From Syngnathus acus (lineage: Eukaryota > Chordata > Actinopteri > Syngnathiformes > Syngnathidae), in NCBI RefSeq assembly GCF_901709675.1, contig NC_051089.1, positions 3,820,476-3,884,475 on the forward strand: a DNA stretch of 64,000 nt, read 5' to 3'. The translations under genes and the position numbers were made by a program. The notes beneath the pieces were generated by a model. That model made no database searches, was not told the origin of the DNA, and was given only the letters and a program-made list of their open reading frames with translations. This document shows, in pieces, positions 1-13,291 of the stretch (position 1 is its first letter; each line of letters begins with the position of its first letter).

Positions 1-147
1 TGGCCCGCGGGCCGGACTTTGGACACGCCAGCTATAGTGGCTCAATATTGGTCCATATATAAGGCGCACCTGATTATAAGGCGCACTGTCGGCTTTTGAG
101 AAAATTTGAGGTTTTTAGGTGTGCCTTATAGTGCGGAAAATACGGTA
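1..147. mobile_element. Fragment of a GCGC-rich terminal-inverted-repeat element
   Basis: The window opens inside a short non-autonomous DNA element. It has the phrases TATAAGGCGCACC, CGGCTTTTGAGAAAATT and GTGCGGAAAATACGGTA that recur at 7394-7780 and 48088-48371. The right end, GTGCGGAAAATACGGTA, is the inverse of the left end TACCGTATTTTCTGCAC seen at 7394. Only the right half is present because the window starts within it. Repeats of this appearance are common in fish genomes, but I cannot name the superfamily from this copy. Confidence 0.75.
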
Positions 148-3100
148 AATTGCGACATATTCTCAAAAAGGATCTTTACGGAAATCCCATGTCTCAATAA
201 AACGCCTCAATATAAAAATTTGACTGAATCGGACGGATTTCCTAAACAAGCGAATCGGCCATACGACTTGAGCGGGAATATTCTCCTGCTTTTCTGTTTC
301 CCACAACCAGGTCAAGCTAATCGGGTCCTTTTGCGTGTAAAAATAACATTAAGTGTTCAAGGTAGCTAAGTGGGTCCTTGAGTCTCAGCTGTAGACGATA
401 AGATGGCGACACGAGCTGCAGAGAGAAATGTCGCCTCTCATTGATAATAAATGACTCCCTGCTATGTGGAGACCATCGCCGCTTCCCTCCGTGAACTCGC
501 TAAGCGCCAATGTTGACTCCCAATGGGTGGGCGGGGCTTACAAGCGTTTTACACACGTCTATTTTATTTTCAAGCGTTTTGTATCATAATTAAGACCAGA
601 GTAGTCGCATTAGCATAAATTCCACGCTGAAATGAACAAGTGCACGGTAAATACACCTTGGAGTGTAAATAAAATATAAGTGCTTTTTCATGAATTATAG
701 AGTGTATATTTAAATTTCTGATGAATAAATGATTGGACTAAATGAATGGGACTTCAAATAGAATTGAAGAGATGAATATAGGGGAAGTTTGTCTGCGGCG
801 TTTGGGGCAGGAGTCGGAGAGTAACTTTAAATCAAGTGTCATTTAGCAAAGTCGCAGAGAAAAAGAAATGCTGCAAGACGATTATGATCTTAAGCATAAA
901 ATGAACGAAAGACTTGTTCTCCTCAGTGAATAGTTTTAATGTTTGCAGGGGTGTTTTAGACTAATGTAGTTTTTTTTTTTACTTCTCTTCAATAGATAGT
1001 GCGGAATATTTCCGTGGAGACAGTGATCCTTGGTGGCAACTTTGTGTGATGTCTACTCATACGACTCCAAATCCTAAAAATGATCATCAAACTTTAATAC
1101 CAGGCTTCGCCCACACAGAGGTTGGCAAAAGGCTTCACCATCTTCCCATTAAAATTATAATGAAAAGAATAAAAATGTCTTTTTTTTAAATATTATTACT
1201 AGGCCAATACAGCCTCTTTAAATAAAATCTCCCTTTGCCTTCGGTTTATCGACGAAGCGAATGACAATGGCATTATTCAAAACAAGTTTTGCATTAATTG
1301 TTTTTATTCTTGTGATTTGCTTTTTCTCCTCCCTGATGCCAAATCAGCTTTAAAACATTTGTTTCCTCAAGCATGACTTTAATCAACTTCCACGGAAATA
1401 ATAGAAATCGGTTTTCTTCAGGGATATTATGATCAAATACGATGATCCTTTAATAATGCCCGGTGGGGTAATGCAGGTGTTGCAGTAGCGGAACAATTTC
1501 CCATCATAAAATGAGACGTCAAAGTGGATGGCTTCAACTGTCGGATGGAAACTTTCTCTGTCTCCAACTTGGGCTGTTATTTTGATACATTATTGACCGA
1601 TCGATGCAAAATGAATGGCTCAACAAGCCATTTTTGGAGGGTTCCTGAAAAGTGAAACTTTTGGAAATGGGAGGATTGGGCCCAAAGGAAGTGATATGTC
1701 TGTTGTCTATTAAGTGTGAAATTGATTCTGCTTGTTTGTTTCTTAAGGGCAGTAGAAGCCTCTATTTGCTGTTTTGCAAAGACGTTGCCATGGGCTCTGA
1801 AAAGGTGTCCTACTTGAGAATATATTTGTATGTACTGGCAAAAACCTTTCGCCACATTTGCAAATACTTTTCGATAATGCCACGGGCTAATGATTTGCCT
1901 TGGAATTAGGGGGGGGAAAAATACTGAATGGAAATCTGGAGACATAAAAATACAATGTTTACGTATTCAACTCATTCACTGCCGTTGACAGCTATAGACG
2001 TCAAAGACGCCATTTTAATGAGTGAATGAGATCATTTCCAAACTTATTGGTAAGATTTTAGTCCAGAGCTAAGAAAATATTTAAAAGAAATAGAAAAATA
2101 AGTCAATTTTTAATTATTTATTATTATATTTATTATTATAATTATTTATATTTAATCAGTTTAAGTGTCTGAAAGAATTTGCCAATCAAAAATGTTCATT
2201 CCACATTGACAGTCAAAGGAAACTCTTCCGTCACAGGCTACATTCTTGACCGCAGCGGCTTGCCAAAAATTTCTTTCAAAAAGTTGCCCCAGCATGCAGT
2301 TTGGAAAAGAAAGTAAAACGACAAGGAGGAAGACCATTTTGCTAAAGCGCTGAAGACAGTGACTAATGAATTCATAAGGCATTCGGACGGAAGAGGCGGC
2401 AGCATCGCGGCTCCATTAGTATACAATCTTCCATGCCCTTCTCTTTGGCGGCAACGTGGCACTAACAACTTTCAAGATTTGTGGGCGCAATACTGAGCCC
2501 ATAGATTCCAGGTAATTTGCTCCACAATGAGGTGAGACCTCCCCCCCCCACAAGTTCCCGCAGTCTAGCACGCCACAGTGGTTGACCTATTCATCGGTCA
2601 AAACAAACAAGCCTTACCGTCCGCTTTTATCAGCCCCTTATTTCATAACCTCAGCCGCCAGAAATGAGAATGCTTTATGGGGGGGGCAGGAGGGGATTGG
2701 GATGCGGCCAGGTTGAATAGTGGGAGATGGTCGTCCGCCTGCGCGGCAATCTCTCTGATCTACGGCATCTATTGATCCTGCGAGCTTGTCCAATCAATAC
2801 AAAAAAGAAGAGGGGGAAACAACAGAGGAGAAAATAGCCTATTTAAGGGGGCCCGGGTCGGAAGGCCGGACATGGCGAGCATTGTGTTCGTGCAGGTAAA
2901 GTGGTCTGAAGCGCAGATAGAGCAAGATGAGGGGAAAAGCGAGTTTTTTTTCCTCTCTCTTCATAATAGAAGACTTCCAGCGTTATTTCCCTGAAAGTGC
3001 TGGTGAGGTAATGAGAAAGCTAACAGAGGGGAGAAAAAAAACAGCGCTGAAGTGGCTGGTTGGGATGAGATATGAGGCCGAGGCAATGAGGCATCGCCAC

Positions 3101-3305
3101 TATGCAGCAATTGAGTCGTCTGTGTGAGGTGGACGCCGCACATTAGGGCGGCACCCGAGAACAAAACCCTCGGAGGAAGGTCTGCCACGAATATAAATGT
3201 AGGGCGGACATAGATATAGTATGGCTAGCACGTCGCTCTTTCGATGTTATTGACTCACATTGACACCAGTAAGTTTTCACTGACCCTTACATGATTGTTT
3301 TATAA
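148..3305. other. Gene-free stretch, AT-rich with scattered low complexity
   Basis: No open frame here looks like an exon, and none has both a plausible protein and splice signals. The stretch holds A/T-rich runs (an ATTATT-type tract near 2100-2160), a small inverted repeat at 1970-2031 and several short G runs. Parts such as 2600-2760 are less repetitive and could be conserved regulatory DNA, but that cannot be judged from one sequence. Confidence 0.5.
1970..2031. repeat. Short inverted repeat, possible MITE remnant
   Basis: The arm ACTCATTCACT at 1970 is matched by its inverse AGTGAATGAG near 2021-2030, enclosing a core that contains CTATAGACGTC. The whole unit is about 60 bp and could be a solo hairpin remnant of a DNA element. 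No target duplication was recognised. Confidence 0.35.
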
Positions 3306-3380
3306 CAGGGGTCTTCAACCAGTAGTCCGCGGCGGTATTGCAGGTGGTCGGCGAAATTGGAAATAATTAACATTTTTAAA
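3306..3380 (+). mobile_element. hAT-type element terminal fragment
   Basis: The segment starts CAGGGGTCTTCAACCAG followed by TAGTCCGCGG, which resembles the ends of hAT-like elements (CAGGGGTCTTCAACC, then a GGTCCGCGG-like run). No matching right end or 8-bp duplication was found, so it is scored as a decayed end. Confidence 0.4.
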
Positions 3381-3514
3381 ATAAATGGACTTATTTAACC
3401 TTGATTAATTTCCAGCTAATTTTGTAAATCGTTAATCCATCCAATTATGTCAAATGTAGCTGAGATTTCCAAGCAGACAAATAAATCGTCCTTTGATGCA
3501 AAATAAATAATGTT

Positions 3515-3635
3515 TTTAGAATATCCGGGAGGGGCAGAGTACCCAATGCAACCCCACACAGAAAACCCAGAGGCAGAAATCGAACCCCTGACCTCAAAAT
3601 TGTGAAGCTGATGTGCTAACCACTCGCCTACTCCA
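3515..3635 (-). mobile_element. tRNA-derived SINE fragment
   Basis: On the minus strand this reads GCGAGTGGTTAGCACATC (A-box-like), then TTCACAATTTTGAGGTCAGG and GGTTCGATTTC (B-box-like), then TCTGTGTGGGGTTGCAT. This is the usual layout of a common fish tRNA-derived SINE whose tRNA-like head is followed by a CTGTGTGGAGTTTGCAT-type body. It is a diverged, 3'-truncated copy and not a tRNA gene, because the acceptor-stem pairing is absent. Confidence 0.65.
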
Positions 3636-5066
3636 ATAATGATTAAGATTCATCTTATGGATGCCGTTCCTGCTGGAATAACAATACAGAGGCGGGACAT
3701 CGATTTTCTATGACTGCTTACTCACCGTTGTCAATTCAGCCATTGCGCGGGTTATTTGTTCTTCTTGTCGCGGAATAGAAATAATAATAAAAATCATGAT
3801 CGTAATCGAGCAATTGGAGTCTGGCCAATGCAGAATTTACAATGGTTGTTTGGTAATTACATTTCCAAGTAGTCCACTGTTAGGAACTGAAGGTTTTTCG
3901 ATGGATTTAAAGGCAAAAGGTGGATGACGATAAAAACAAAAAAAAACAATTAGGTATCCATTCATCATTGATGGCATTTTTAATTAAAGGACCTGAAAAA
4001 AAACCAGAATGAAAAAATGGCCCCACCAAATAAACTCGAATTAAACAAAATTCGAGAATTGCCTATTTTCAAAGCACCCTCCAAAAAAAACCAAGTTTCT
4101 TCACAGCCATTGAGACACTTTGTAACCGTCTTAAATTGTGAAAGACGTATGTGGCGCGAGCATCATTGACCATTTTTAGGCCTGAATAATTCAGCCTGAC
4201 ACGCAATTAATGCATCAAAAGAAAGAAAAGCCCGCACAATCTGCCACGGCCGGCGCTACGAAATCTCATCCAACGTGCCTCCTGTCGCCGAGACGCTTGT
4301 CACTTCCAATCCCCCTCCCCCCCTCGTCTCAAACAGGCGTCCGCCTTTCATTATGCTCGTGGGCTGCCAGCGAGTGGCCGTCAGATGGAGGAGAAATTTT
4401 TTCCAAAGATTGCATATCGAGGTGTATTACGACGGCAATACATCAGCAAGGGCGGGATAACAAGAAAATAAAGTGGAAAGACGAGCCGCGATTACTTAAA
4501 AGTGGACTCGGCCGATGTGATTCAATTTTGGTTAAATGCGAAAGTAACGGCGGCGTTTCAACAATATGCTTTGTTTGTATTAATACCCGAGAGTGCTGTG
4601 GAGTGAAAGCACAAATCGGTTTATTGCGTTCTCTTTATATTTCTTTTATTGGCCCAATGATTGTTCATTCATCCGTGGGCTGTTAAAAAGAAGTAAATGT
4701 ACCTCTTAATCATGAATTTCTGCTCTTTTGGAAATTCCAAGAAAATGTTTTCATGAGAGTAATTGTATCGACTTGCCTGCTTCTTACTTTTTTTTTTTCT
4801 CAAATAATCGGTCAGCGGTGTGATTGCTTCAACTGAAGGCAAGGAAAGCAGTCGTTGACAAAATTGAAAGTAGGCGTCCAGTTTCAAAACACATTTGTAA
4901 AGAAACTAATTCATCATTTAGTTAAGTGGCCATTTGAGGGCTTTTTCGCCAATTAGAGCTATCGTCAAGTAACAATCGTGACTTACAAAAGATTGTCCAA
5001 GTGTATTGGCTACCAAATTTTGAACCATCAAATTACAATTAAAAAACTTTTTGAGGGTTACTCAAA
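3636..5066. other. Gene-free stretch before the GA-rich satellite
   Basis: The only long open frame, near 4210-4686, encodes a low-complexity, unrecognised peptide and has no splice or domain support. A-rich and AATAATAA-rich runs occur around 3780 and 3960. I see nothing else that can be named. Confidence 0.45.
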
Positions 5067-5535
5067 AGAGAGCGAGAGAGAGAGCGAGAGAGAGAGCGAG
5101 AGAGAGAGCGAGAGAGAGAGTGAGAGAGAGTCGGTGAGAGGCGGTGAGAGAGAGTCAGTGTGAGCGAAGTCAGAGAGAGTCAGCGAGGAGTCAGACAGAG
5201 AGTCAGCGAGAGTCAGTGAGAGAGAGTCAGTGTGAGAGAGAGTCGGTGAGAGTCGGTGAGAGTCGGTGAGAGACAGTCAGTGTGAGCGAGTCAGAGAGAG
5301 TCAGCGAGAGTCAGACAGAGTCAGCGAGAGTCAGTGAGAGAGAGTCAGTGTGAGAGAGTCAGGTTGAGAGAGAGTCAGCGTGAGAGAGTGCGAGAGAGGC
5401 AGGTAGACAGAGAGTCAGAGAGAGCGAGAGCCAGAGTGAGAGAGAGTCAGAGTGAGAGAGCCAGAGAGAGTGAGAGTCAGAGAAAGTGCGAGTCAGAGAA
5501 AGTGAGAGTCAGAGAAAGTGAGAGTCAGAAAGAGT
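5067..5535. repeat. GA-rich compound minisatellite (GAGAGAGC and GAGAGTCAG units)
   Basis: About 470 bp is almost purely purine on the plus strand. It begins with repeated 8-bp GAGAGAGC units and passes into variable GAGAGTCAG, GAGTCGGT and AGTCAGTGT units. Frames translate to runs of Glu-Ser-Arg, which is a composition artefact and not a protein. Such long homopurine tracts can form triplex DNA and are prone to length polymorphism. Confidence 0.9.
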
Positions 5536-7393
5536 GCGTCCACTCTCGTGTGTTTTTCCATGGACCACCGCTAGTTCCACTCAAACTTTTTCCCTATTTT
5601 TTTCCTCAGCAATGATTTCTCAGGGCGTTTCGCTTCAACCGTTGTGTTCTTCACATCTGCGTGATTTATCGTCCATTAAAGAGGCAAAAGCCACGTTCTA
5701 CCCTCTTCCACAAAATAACAAGGAGCCTGAAACGGTCTTCAATAAAGCTGAAATTAGCACATGTGGATCCAAGCGGAATTAGCTCCCGCTGGGTGACAGC
5801 GGAGCTGCCATATTTCACCAAGGCGAAGATGCAAAGCGGTTCATTGTATGATGATCTCATTACGCCGGCGCATTTCGCTCCATCTAAATCATGTCGCCAT
5901 CGCGTCTAATAGGTTGCAAATAAAGACGCCTCATTTATGAAGCAGTAAATGTGTTGAGCGGCGTTCGGCTTGTAGGGGCCACTCTCTGATGGCCCTCCGC
6001 GCCATTGCGGGCGACGGCGGCCATTTGTCAGCACGGTGGCTGGGAACTTCCTCGTCCGCTGTTTCGGAGAAAAGTAGTGATCATCGTTGCGGGATAATAA
6101 TCCATTAAAGACATTTACATAATCAGAGCGGGAAGACTTGTGGCAGCCTTCAAAGGCTCTGAGTCATGGTGGACATCGTTGTCTCTTTGCTAACGCAGAC
6201 GCAGCGTGTAGCATTCATTGTCAAGGCCGTCCGCTTTATATTAGCATGATTGCGCTGACACTTTTATTTATGAAAATGCTCCACGCTGTGCTCGCATCAG
6301 ACACAAAAGCAGCGATATCAAATATTAACGCAGAGATTTCAGGGGGGGGGGAAATATGCATCAGTTGTAAGTCTTACTTCTTAGGCGAAATGTTGTACAT
6401 TTTTAGTCGATGACAATAAATGAAAAAATGATTACTAGAATTTTTTTAAGATTAAGTCAAGCACTTTGAATTCCCTTTTTATATGAAATGTGTCTTATAA
6501 ATGACGCTGCCTTGACTTGAGAATAATGTTTTAAATATTTTCAAATTACATATATATATATATATATTTATCTATTTATTTATTTAAGTATTCATTTATT
6601 TGTTGTTTGTTATTTAGTAGATTTTAAAAAATATATATTTAAATCCCAACCTGCACTTGTGAGCAAGAATTTGTTGCTCCATAGTGTGCCACAACTGTGT
6701 TTGTGAAGCTGCATGGATGTCATTTTTTCATATTTGGATTGATGCGCTCACCATCTTCCACTATTTTTCTATCACCTTTGCGTCTTTCATACTCCCCACC
6801 TGTAATTACCCCAAGTGTCAGCTCACTGGGGTGTAAACACGGGCATCTTTATGAAGGTACAAGCCCCTTGGATCTGTTTGTCCCACCGGCAGCTTTAACA
6901 ACACTTTAATGGGCTGATAACATCTGGAGCATGTGTCCGCCAGGCTTCATGCATTATAGGAGCCACCGCCCTCGGGGGCTTTGCATGCCATCCTAAATCA
7001 TCCATCATGCTGAATGGGGGTGGTGGGGGAGAAGGGGGGTGGCATTTGCAGATTTACGTTTTCCGGGGAGCTTTGCCTGGGGCTGTCAGACGTGGCTGAT
7101 TGATAAGCGGGGTTACACGGGTGCACCCGGGCCATTGCACAAGGAGCGCGTTGGCTCCGAAACGCCAGCTGCTGTCACCCCGGCTTCCCGTTGGCCGCCC
7201 CAGCCCAGAGGTGACACAAAAAGTACTCACACTTAAGTACGGACACTTGTGTGAATTTTTCTTAAGAGTCTTGCCTTGAATTTGATGCTATGAAATGTTC
7301 CATATACTACTTAAAGCTGCAATCTGAATTATAAAAATGCTATAAATGTTCCATAGGTTTATTAAACCTGCAATTTGAGTTAAAAATATAGGC
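5536..7393. other. Gene-free stretch with a short (TA)n tract
   Basis: No exon was recognised. A (TA)n microsatellite lies near 6549-6570, inside an AT-rich run that continues to 6640. A less repetitive part at 5940-6130 is GC-rich and could be regulatory. G runs occur near 6343 and 7015-7040. Confidence 0.45.
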
Positions 7394-7780
7394 TACCGTA
7401 TTTTCTGCACTATAGGCGCACCTAAAAACCTCCAATTTTCTCAAAAGCCGACGGTGAGCCTTATAATCCGGTGCGCCTTATATATGGACCAATATGGATT
7501 CGTGGATGAGGACTAATTTATTCAAGTAAGCTTTACGTGTTTATTTTCCGTGTTGTGTGATATTAACGTTTGAGCAACGTTGAGTTATTGATATATTGTT
7601 TTCACTATTTCGAGTGTTACTATATTGTGATTGCATTAACGTTGAGCAACGTTGAGTTATTTATTCTATGCGCTTATAATCCGGTGCGCCTTATATATGG
7701 ACAAAGTTTTAAAATAGGGCCATTCATTGAAGGTGCGCCTTATAATCCGGTGCGCCTTATAGTGCGGAAAGTACGGTAAT
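7394..7780. mobile_element. Full GCGC-rich inverted-repeat element (about 387 bp)
   Basis: The left end TACCGTATTTTCTGCACTA is the inverse of the right end TAGTGCGGAAAGTACGGTA. Internal blocks GGTGCGCCTTATATATGGA occur twice (near 7468 and 7684) with GGTGCGCCTTATA again next to the right end, so the element is built from nested copies of a short unit. The middle has its own duplication, AACGTTGAGCAACGTTGAG with diverged copies near 7567 and 7637. There is no transposase frame. It belongs to the same family as 1-147 and 48088-48371. Confidence 0.8.
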
Positions 7781-10700
7781 AATATCCCAGCTAATTGTCT
7801 GGGGGAAGAGATTTTAGAAAGTCAGAATCTGTTGTTATTTTAGGCCAACGCAAGACAACATATTCGGGTACTAATCATTGGTTATCCGACAATATTCCTT
7901 TAAATTGGGAATTATGTTGATTCTTCAGATCTTTTCAGTCAATCTCATTTCTTCCCACTTCACGTTCCTCCACTAACAATCGACTGCAAGCCCAGACACA
8001 GATTATCTTGACACTGTGACTTCCCACCACTGGCCCCTTCAGCCTGTTACCATCATTAGCGCCACCGTTGGCGCCACGTTAGCGCCGCCTTTCAGCATGT
8101 TGACGCTTGTTAGCGGCAGCAGATGCGCTGATGGCGGAGTCGTGCAGACACCCACCGGCGGGAGGATGACACATCCAAAGGCAGACGGTGCCGCCACGCA
8201 GTAACCAGGCAACTGGAAGCCTGGCGCGCTGACCACTGACGCCGCATCATAATAGAAATGTGTGTTAGCATCACACGCTCACTCCCCCCCTCCCCTCCCC
8301 TTTGGCTACAACCTGGCAGACGTGACTCAACTCCGAGTTGAAGAAAGGCCTCCTCTGTAGTGTGCTCGCTTCCTCCACCTACTCGCCGACAATACACCAC
8401 CGCTTGCCACCCACTCTTCCTGATCTTTTATTTAGCAGCCTCCACTTTACTACGCTAGCTCCCTTCGCGCTCATTTTGGTTCTACTTTGAGGAAATGCCA
8501 CAATCCGACTGATACGGCGACAACAATAGCAATGCGTTACATACGTGAGAGTTTTCCATGGAAATTGCCAAAATCTCCCCAAAAAACGGCACCCTCAAAA
8601 ATGTCTTCTACAGATTTTTTGGGTGGTTCTACTCAGAACAGATAAGCCTACAAAATGGAATGCTTTCTATCAAAATCTGGATTTTTGTTTCTTTCTGAGA
8701 GCCACTACCAAGTAAATTCGGTGGTCTTACAGACTTTCCTGTCATTTATCGAGATTTTTTTGGTGGGTCGACCAACGCATGATAGAGATGCCTACCGACT
8801 TCCACGTTGCTAAGTGATACAGGTTTTCGAGGCTGAAATTTCAAAGAACTCCAGGGGGTGCTGCCAAGCCAATTTTTTTGCAAATCCTCACCAGGATGAG
8901 CCTTGAAGACATCAAAGCGGCAGGAAAATTCCTTTTCGAACACCTTGATATTTAACAGCGATATCCATAATTGATGCCGCTGTATCAAAATTGTATCGTG
9001 GGAGATCATTTGGATATTTTGTCCCACTTCCATGCCCAATCTCTGTCTGAAGTTCACATTTCCGATGTTTTGTCCTCGCCTCGCACCTCTTTGTACCGCC
9101 GGTTGCCGCCAAGCTGATGTTTTCTTCCAGCCCGTTGGCGAGGCCGCCAGCCTATGCATCCCACAACACACTGACTCCAGGCAGCACCAGCGGAGAGATA
9201 AACATCAAAAACGCGTCTGCTGAATACAAAATGAGAACGAGAGAGAAAAATATCAAGCTCGTAGACACTTAACAATAAAAGACAATTTGGGCAGATTGTT
9301 TCCGAATGCTAGTACTTTAGACTTGGTGATAAGTACAACTGGCTGTCATTGTTGAAATTAAACAACAAAAAATTTGCGAGTTATATTTGCCGGCTTTAAA
9401 CCAAAAATTAATTAAAAACCTATTTAATCATGAGGAATTAATTAAATCGCATAATAAAACAAAATATTTATTTTATTCTTTGACATTTATTAGAGAAACA
9501 GCAACAATAATCCCATTTGAATAATCGACAAAAACTATTTGGTGTATCTCAATAAAAGACTATCGGTGAATGGCTGCTAGCCAAAATCCATTTCATCTCA
9601 AATGATTCCAGTCAAGAAATTTTTCTTAATGAAGGAAGAACCAGGATGGTTGATCAAGACTGCTGCCTCCTCGTCTTGAAGCTCAAGAAGGCCTCAAGAC
9701 TTCAAGTCCTGAAGTCTTCCAGGTCCACAAGACCACAAGACAAGAACACAAAACCCAAAGACTACAGATCAGAAAGCTACAAAAAGTAGAAGACCACGAG
9801 ACTTCAAGACTGTCAGGCAACAAAATAGTATCTTCATAAAACTGAGCTTGTTAGCTTGCGCCGGTTTTCCCAATATTGTCAGCCAGGTCGCACTGAGCAA
9901 AAGCTAAGACAAACGTTGCTTAAAAAACTGCGTAAAACATCTTGACAGCTCACCTACTGAGCTGCTTGACTTTCTGACAGTGTTGTTTCCCACTCTGTGC
10001 CCTCGTAACAAATATGTCCTAAGCGTGAGAAATGAACGACGAGAAAAATGAAGAGAGCAAACCCGACTAACATTGAATGAGAAGATGATCCCTGTTTTAT
10101 CAGAAGGATACAACAAATAGAACGCTCCAAGTCATTTCTTTTGAAGCTGCAATGATTGTAAATGGTTGGTTTGGGGTCTCATCAGAACCATGCTTAGATA
10201 TTGTAGCGGGTTGCATACAGGCCCTGGGGGTCTGTCATTTCAACCCTCTTAAAGCACAAAAAAACAGTACTTCTGCGAATCCCTTCCTGATTGTTAAAAA
10301 TTGGATTTTGAGTCCGGGTAATCGCTTTTAGCCATCTGATGGAAATGCATCCGACCAGGCCACCGCCATCATGCCGGCGTTAGAGTACCAAAAATGACAA
10401 TTATTGCATTGGTGACTCAATTTGGTGACATCACAGCGGCCATTTTAGTCGAGTGCCGGAGCTTTCAGGATGCTGCGGACAAAAAAGGAAGCCAGCTTGT
10501 TATCTGATGTCATCGCGACCGAAGCCAGACGCGCACATGCTGAGAAGATATATTCCTCCAAATCCAACCTTATTTCCCTCTTCTGCCTGCGGGCCTCAAA
10601 TTTCCTTCCTCGCTTTATCTCTTGCCTCCTCCTCCAACTCGTCTTCTCGGGTGAGGTCATGGTGGGATCCGCGTCCCTTGGCCTCACAGAGCCCACTGGC

Positions 10701-12747
10701 CAGTTGGTGTAATTATGATGGATGGAGTAATTTCCACAGGAGCCTTTCGGCAAGACGCTCAGAGTCGGCCGAGCTTTCTCTTGGCTTTAATGACTTTTTA
10801 ATAGAGCTCACTCCCAAAGCCACGTCGCACCGGGCGCCAACGACAAATCACCGCTGTTAAAGCGGGTAATGGCGCAGGCGGACATGTGCGGTCCGGCTTC
10901 TTTAGAAGCCCCCTGAAGTAACAACCGCTGTGTCTTTTCTAAGGTTCCTGTGTATACACTCACAGCTGGAAGGAACACTTTTAAAGGGGGGAAAGCTAAC
11001 GGACTCAAGCGCTGTTAGCCTAGCTTGTCGTCATTTCAACGACCGAGCTATGAATCGATTGAAGGAAGAAATCAAAACGTGAGCACAATATAAAAAAAAA
11101 ATCTAGAAAAGCTGCTTGGGATGGTGACGTCGTCCCACACAGTGACGGTTATCCGTCAATGAGGTCTTGCTAGAGGTCACACGGTCTCAGGAGGAGAGAA
11201 GGGTGGGGACCTTCCCATTACGAAATGGGGGTCACAGCTTTCGGCTCTGATGTCGCCAATAAAAGGTGATAAGAAATGTCAATCAAGCATTAGGTTACAT
11301 TTATAATATGTCACCAGATGGTCTTCGTGAAGCTACCATAACAAGTGTACTTGTTATTATAACTTATTTGGATTGGTATCGGAAAGACTACGCAGGGGAC
11401 TCAACGGTTTTCAGTTCAAGACCCCGTAAAAAGTGGCAAGTAAACTTCTCAGCATAACAAGGCGGTGATAATGGTTGTGGGATTTGGGTTGCGTCGTGGG
11501 GACCAATCAGGGCCAAAGACAGCTGCAGTGCCTCTGGCCTTATCCAACCATCTACTCCCAAACCAGACCTGTTGCGTCACTACCAGAGGTGGAGAAAATA
11601 GGTAGAAATTGTTCTAAAGAAAGAGAACTGCTATTTTGAAAATATATCAAAAATAAAAAGTAGTCCTCCAAAAAATTACTTATTGTGCAGCAATGAATAC
11701 TGCTTAAAAAGGACAATGCAACAAATCTTCTAAATTAAAGCAAATTCAACCACAAGATGGTTTTAAATTAATTCTTTTGTTTTATATTAAAAGACTCGCC
11801 AGGCAGTGATTACATAAAAAGCGATCATCATCGAGTCCGTCGGACGGACGGGGAAGCGGGCCTTTCACTCCACTGTGATGAACACACGGCAAGAAAAATC
11901 AACAAATTTGCCAAGTGAAAGTGACAGCTCCAAGACGGCCGATGCCGAGACTCTAATTACTGCCCGCTGAGCATGAACAAACCTAAATGACAGACATTTT
12001 TCCGCTTTTGCGATGTGACGTAGCGTGCGGGATATCAGTGTGAATTAGCTGTCATGCTTCCAGTGGCCGTGTGTGATGACAAGCAAGAACTTGTCGGTGT
12101 GATGTAAGCAAACATTTTTATTGTTAATTATAGCGGGATATCGGGATCCATCTTAAGGAAAAAGTACCATTTTGTCAGTGGCTAGCTTACCAAGGCATAG
12201 CGTAGTCTTCCGAATAATAAACACCTTGTTCCGTCGGCCATTTTGTGATAACCGTCCACCATTTTGACATTTCTGAAATAAAATCAATTCTAGAGAAAAC
12301 TGACAAAAGGCCAAATAAAAGTGCTTGTCATAACGAATGATATTTGATATATGTCATTGTTTTGTATGAGCAAGTTGCTCATGTTGATGCGTGTTTATTA
12401 GTGACGTTTCATGTGGCCCATTGCCAGAGCTGCAGGTTTTTTTATTTTTTTTTATTTTGGGTCATAAATAATCAACATTTTCAACTCTCACCTCAACAAA
12501 TGCCAGTGGGCAAAGGAGTTTCATTTTCATCTGTGAGCTGATAGAGCAGCTTCATGAACAAGGCATTAGCTTAGTTACAGTTTGAGGACATGCTAGGTTT
12601 TAAAGTAAGACGTGATTAGGGGTTAAATTTCATATTTGTAATTCAAACCTTAAGTTGAATCAATGTTTTTTTTTATGCTGTCACATTTAGGTCATGAGGG
12701 GATTTTTTCTCGCACAAATCAACCACAAGAATTGGGTCATTTTAGAT
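7781..12747. other. Long gene-free stretch
   Basis: None of the many frames here has domain support. A degenerate AAGAC/CAAGACTTCAAG-rich low-complexity patch lies at 9650-9810. Runs around 8036-8130 repeat GTTAGCGCC-like words. The open frames near 8746-9171 and 10453-10860 encode unrecognised compositions and lack convincing splice boundaries. Short GC-rich, non-repetitive patches near 10440-10860 are candidate regulatory DNA only. Confidence 0.4.
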
Positions 12748-13291
12748 CAGTGGTTCTTAAGCTGGGTTCGATCGAACCCTAGGGGTTCGGTGAGTCGGTC
12801 TCAGGGGTTCGGCAGAGCCTCCACTGCAGAGGTCCGAAAAACACCTGATTCATCGTGTAAATTCGTGATGACCCATATCTGAACTGGTCTCGCAAAGGCA
12901 ACAGCAGAAGTCACACTGATTTGCAGGTATGTAATTCATTGTGAGTTCATGCATTGTGTTAGTTTTGTTGTCTGAACAAGGTGACATTCATGCACGGCTC
13001 ATTTTGTGCACCAGTAAAAACATCTTTGTCTTGAATTTGATCAAATATAATTTGACAAGCGACATAGAAAATGGATGGATGGATGGATGGATGGATGGAT
13101 GGATGGATGGATGGATGGATGGACGGACGGACGGACGGACGGACGGACGGACGGACGGACGGAGAGACGGACGGACGGATGGATGGAGAGACGGACGGAC
13201 GGAAATCTTATTTTTCACTAAAGAGGGGTTCGATGAATGCGCATATGAAACTGGTGGGGTTCGGTACCTCCAACAAGGTTAAGAACCACTG
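12748..13291. mobile_element. Non-autonomous hAT-type element with perfect 8-bp target duplication
   Basis: The left end reads CAGTGGTTCTTAAGCTGGG and the right end reads GGTTAAGAACCACTG, an imperfect inverted repeat. Both sides are flanked by the identical 8 bp TTTTAGAT (12740-12747 and 13292-13299), the duplication length hAT transposases make. GGGTTCG words repeat near both ends. The interior has no transposase and carries a tetranucleotide array at 13073-13203. Known family: hAT/Charlie-like non-autonomous elements starting CAGTGGTTCTTAA. Confidence 0.88.
13073..13203. repeat. (GGAT)n to (GGAC)n tetranucleotide array inside the hAT element
   Basis: About a dozen GGAT units (13073-13122) switch to GGAC units and then to a mixed GGAC/GGAT/GGAGA tail. 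The sharp switch suggests a point change that was then spread along the array by slippage. It lies wholly within the mobile element. Confidence 0.92.

Noticed and set aside
4978-5615. Open frames encoding Glu/Ser/Arg repeats
   Set aside because: Frame openness comes from the GA-rich minisatellite, not from coding constraint.
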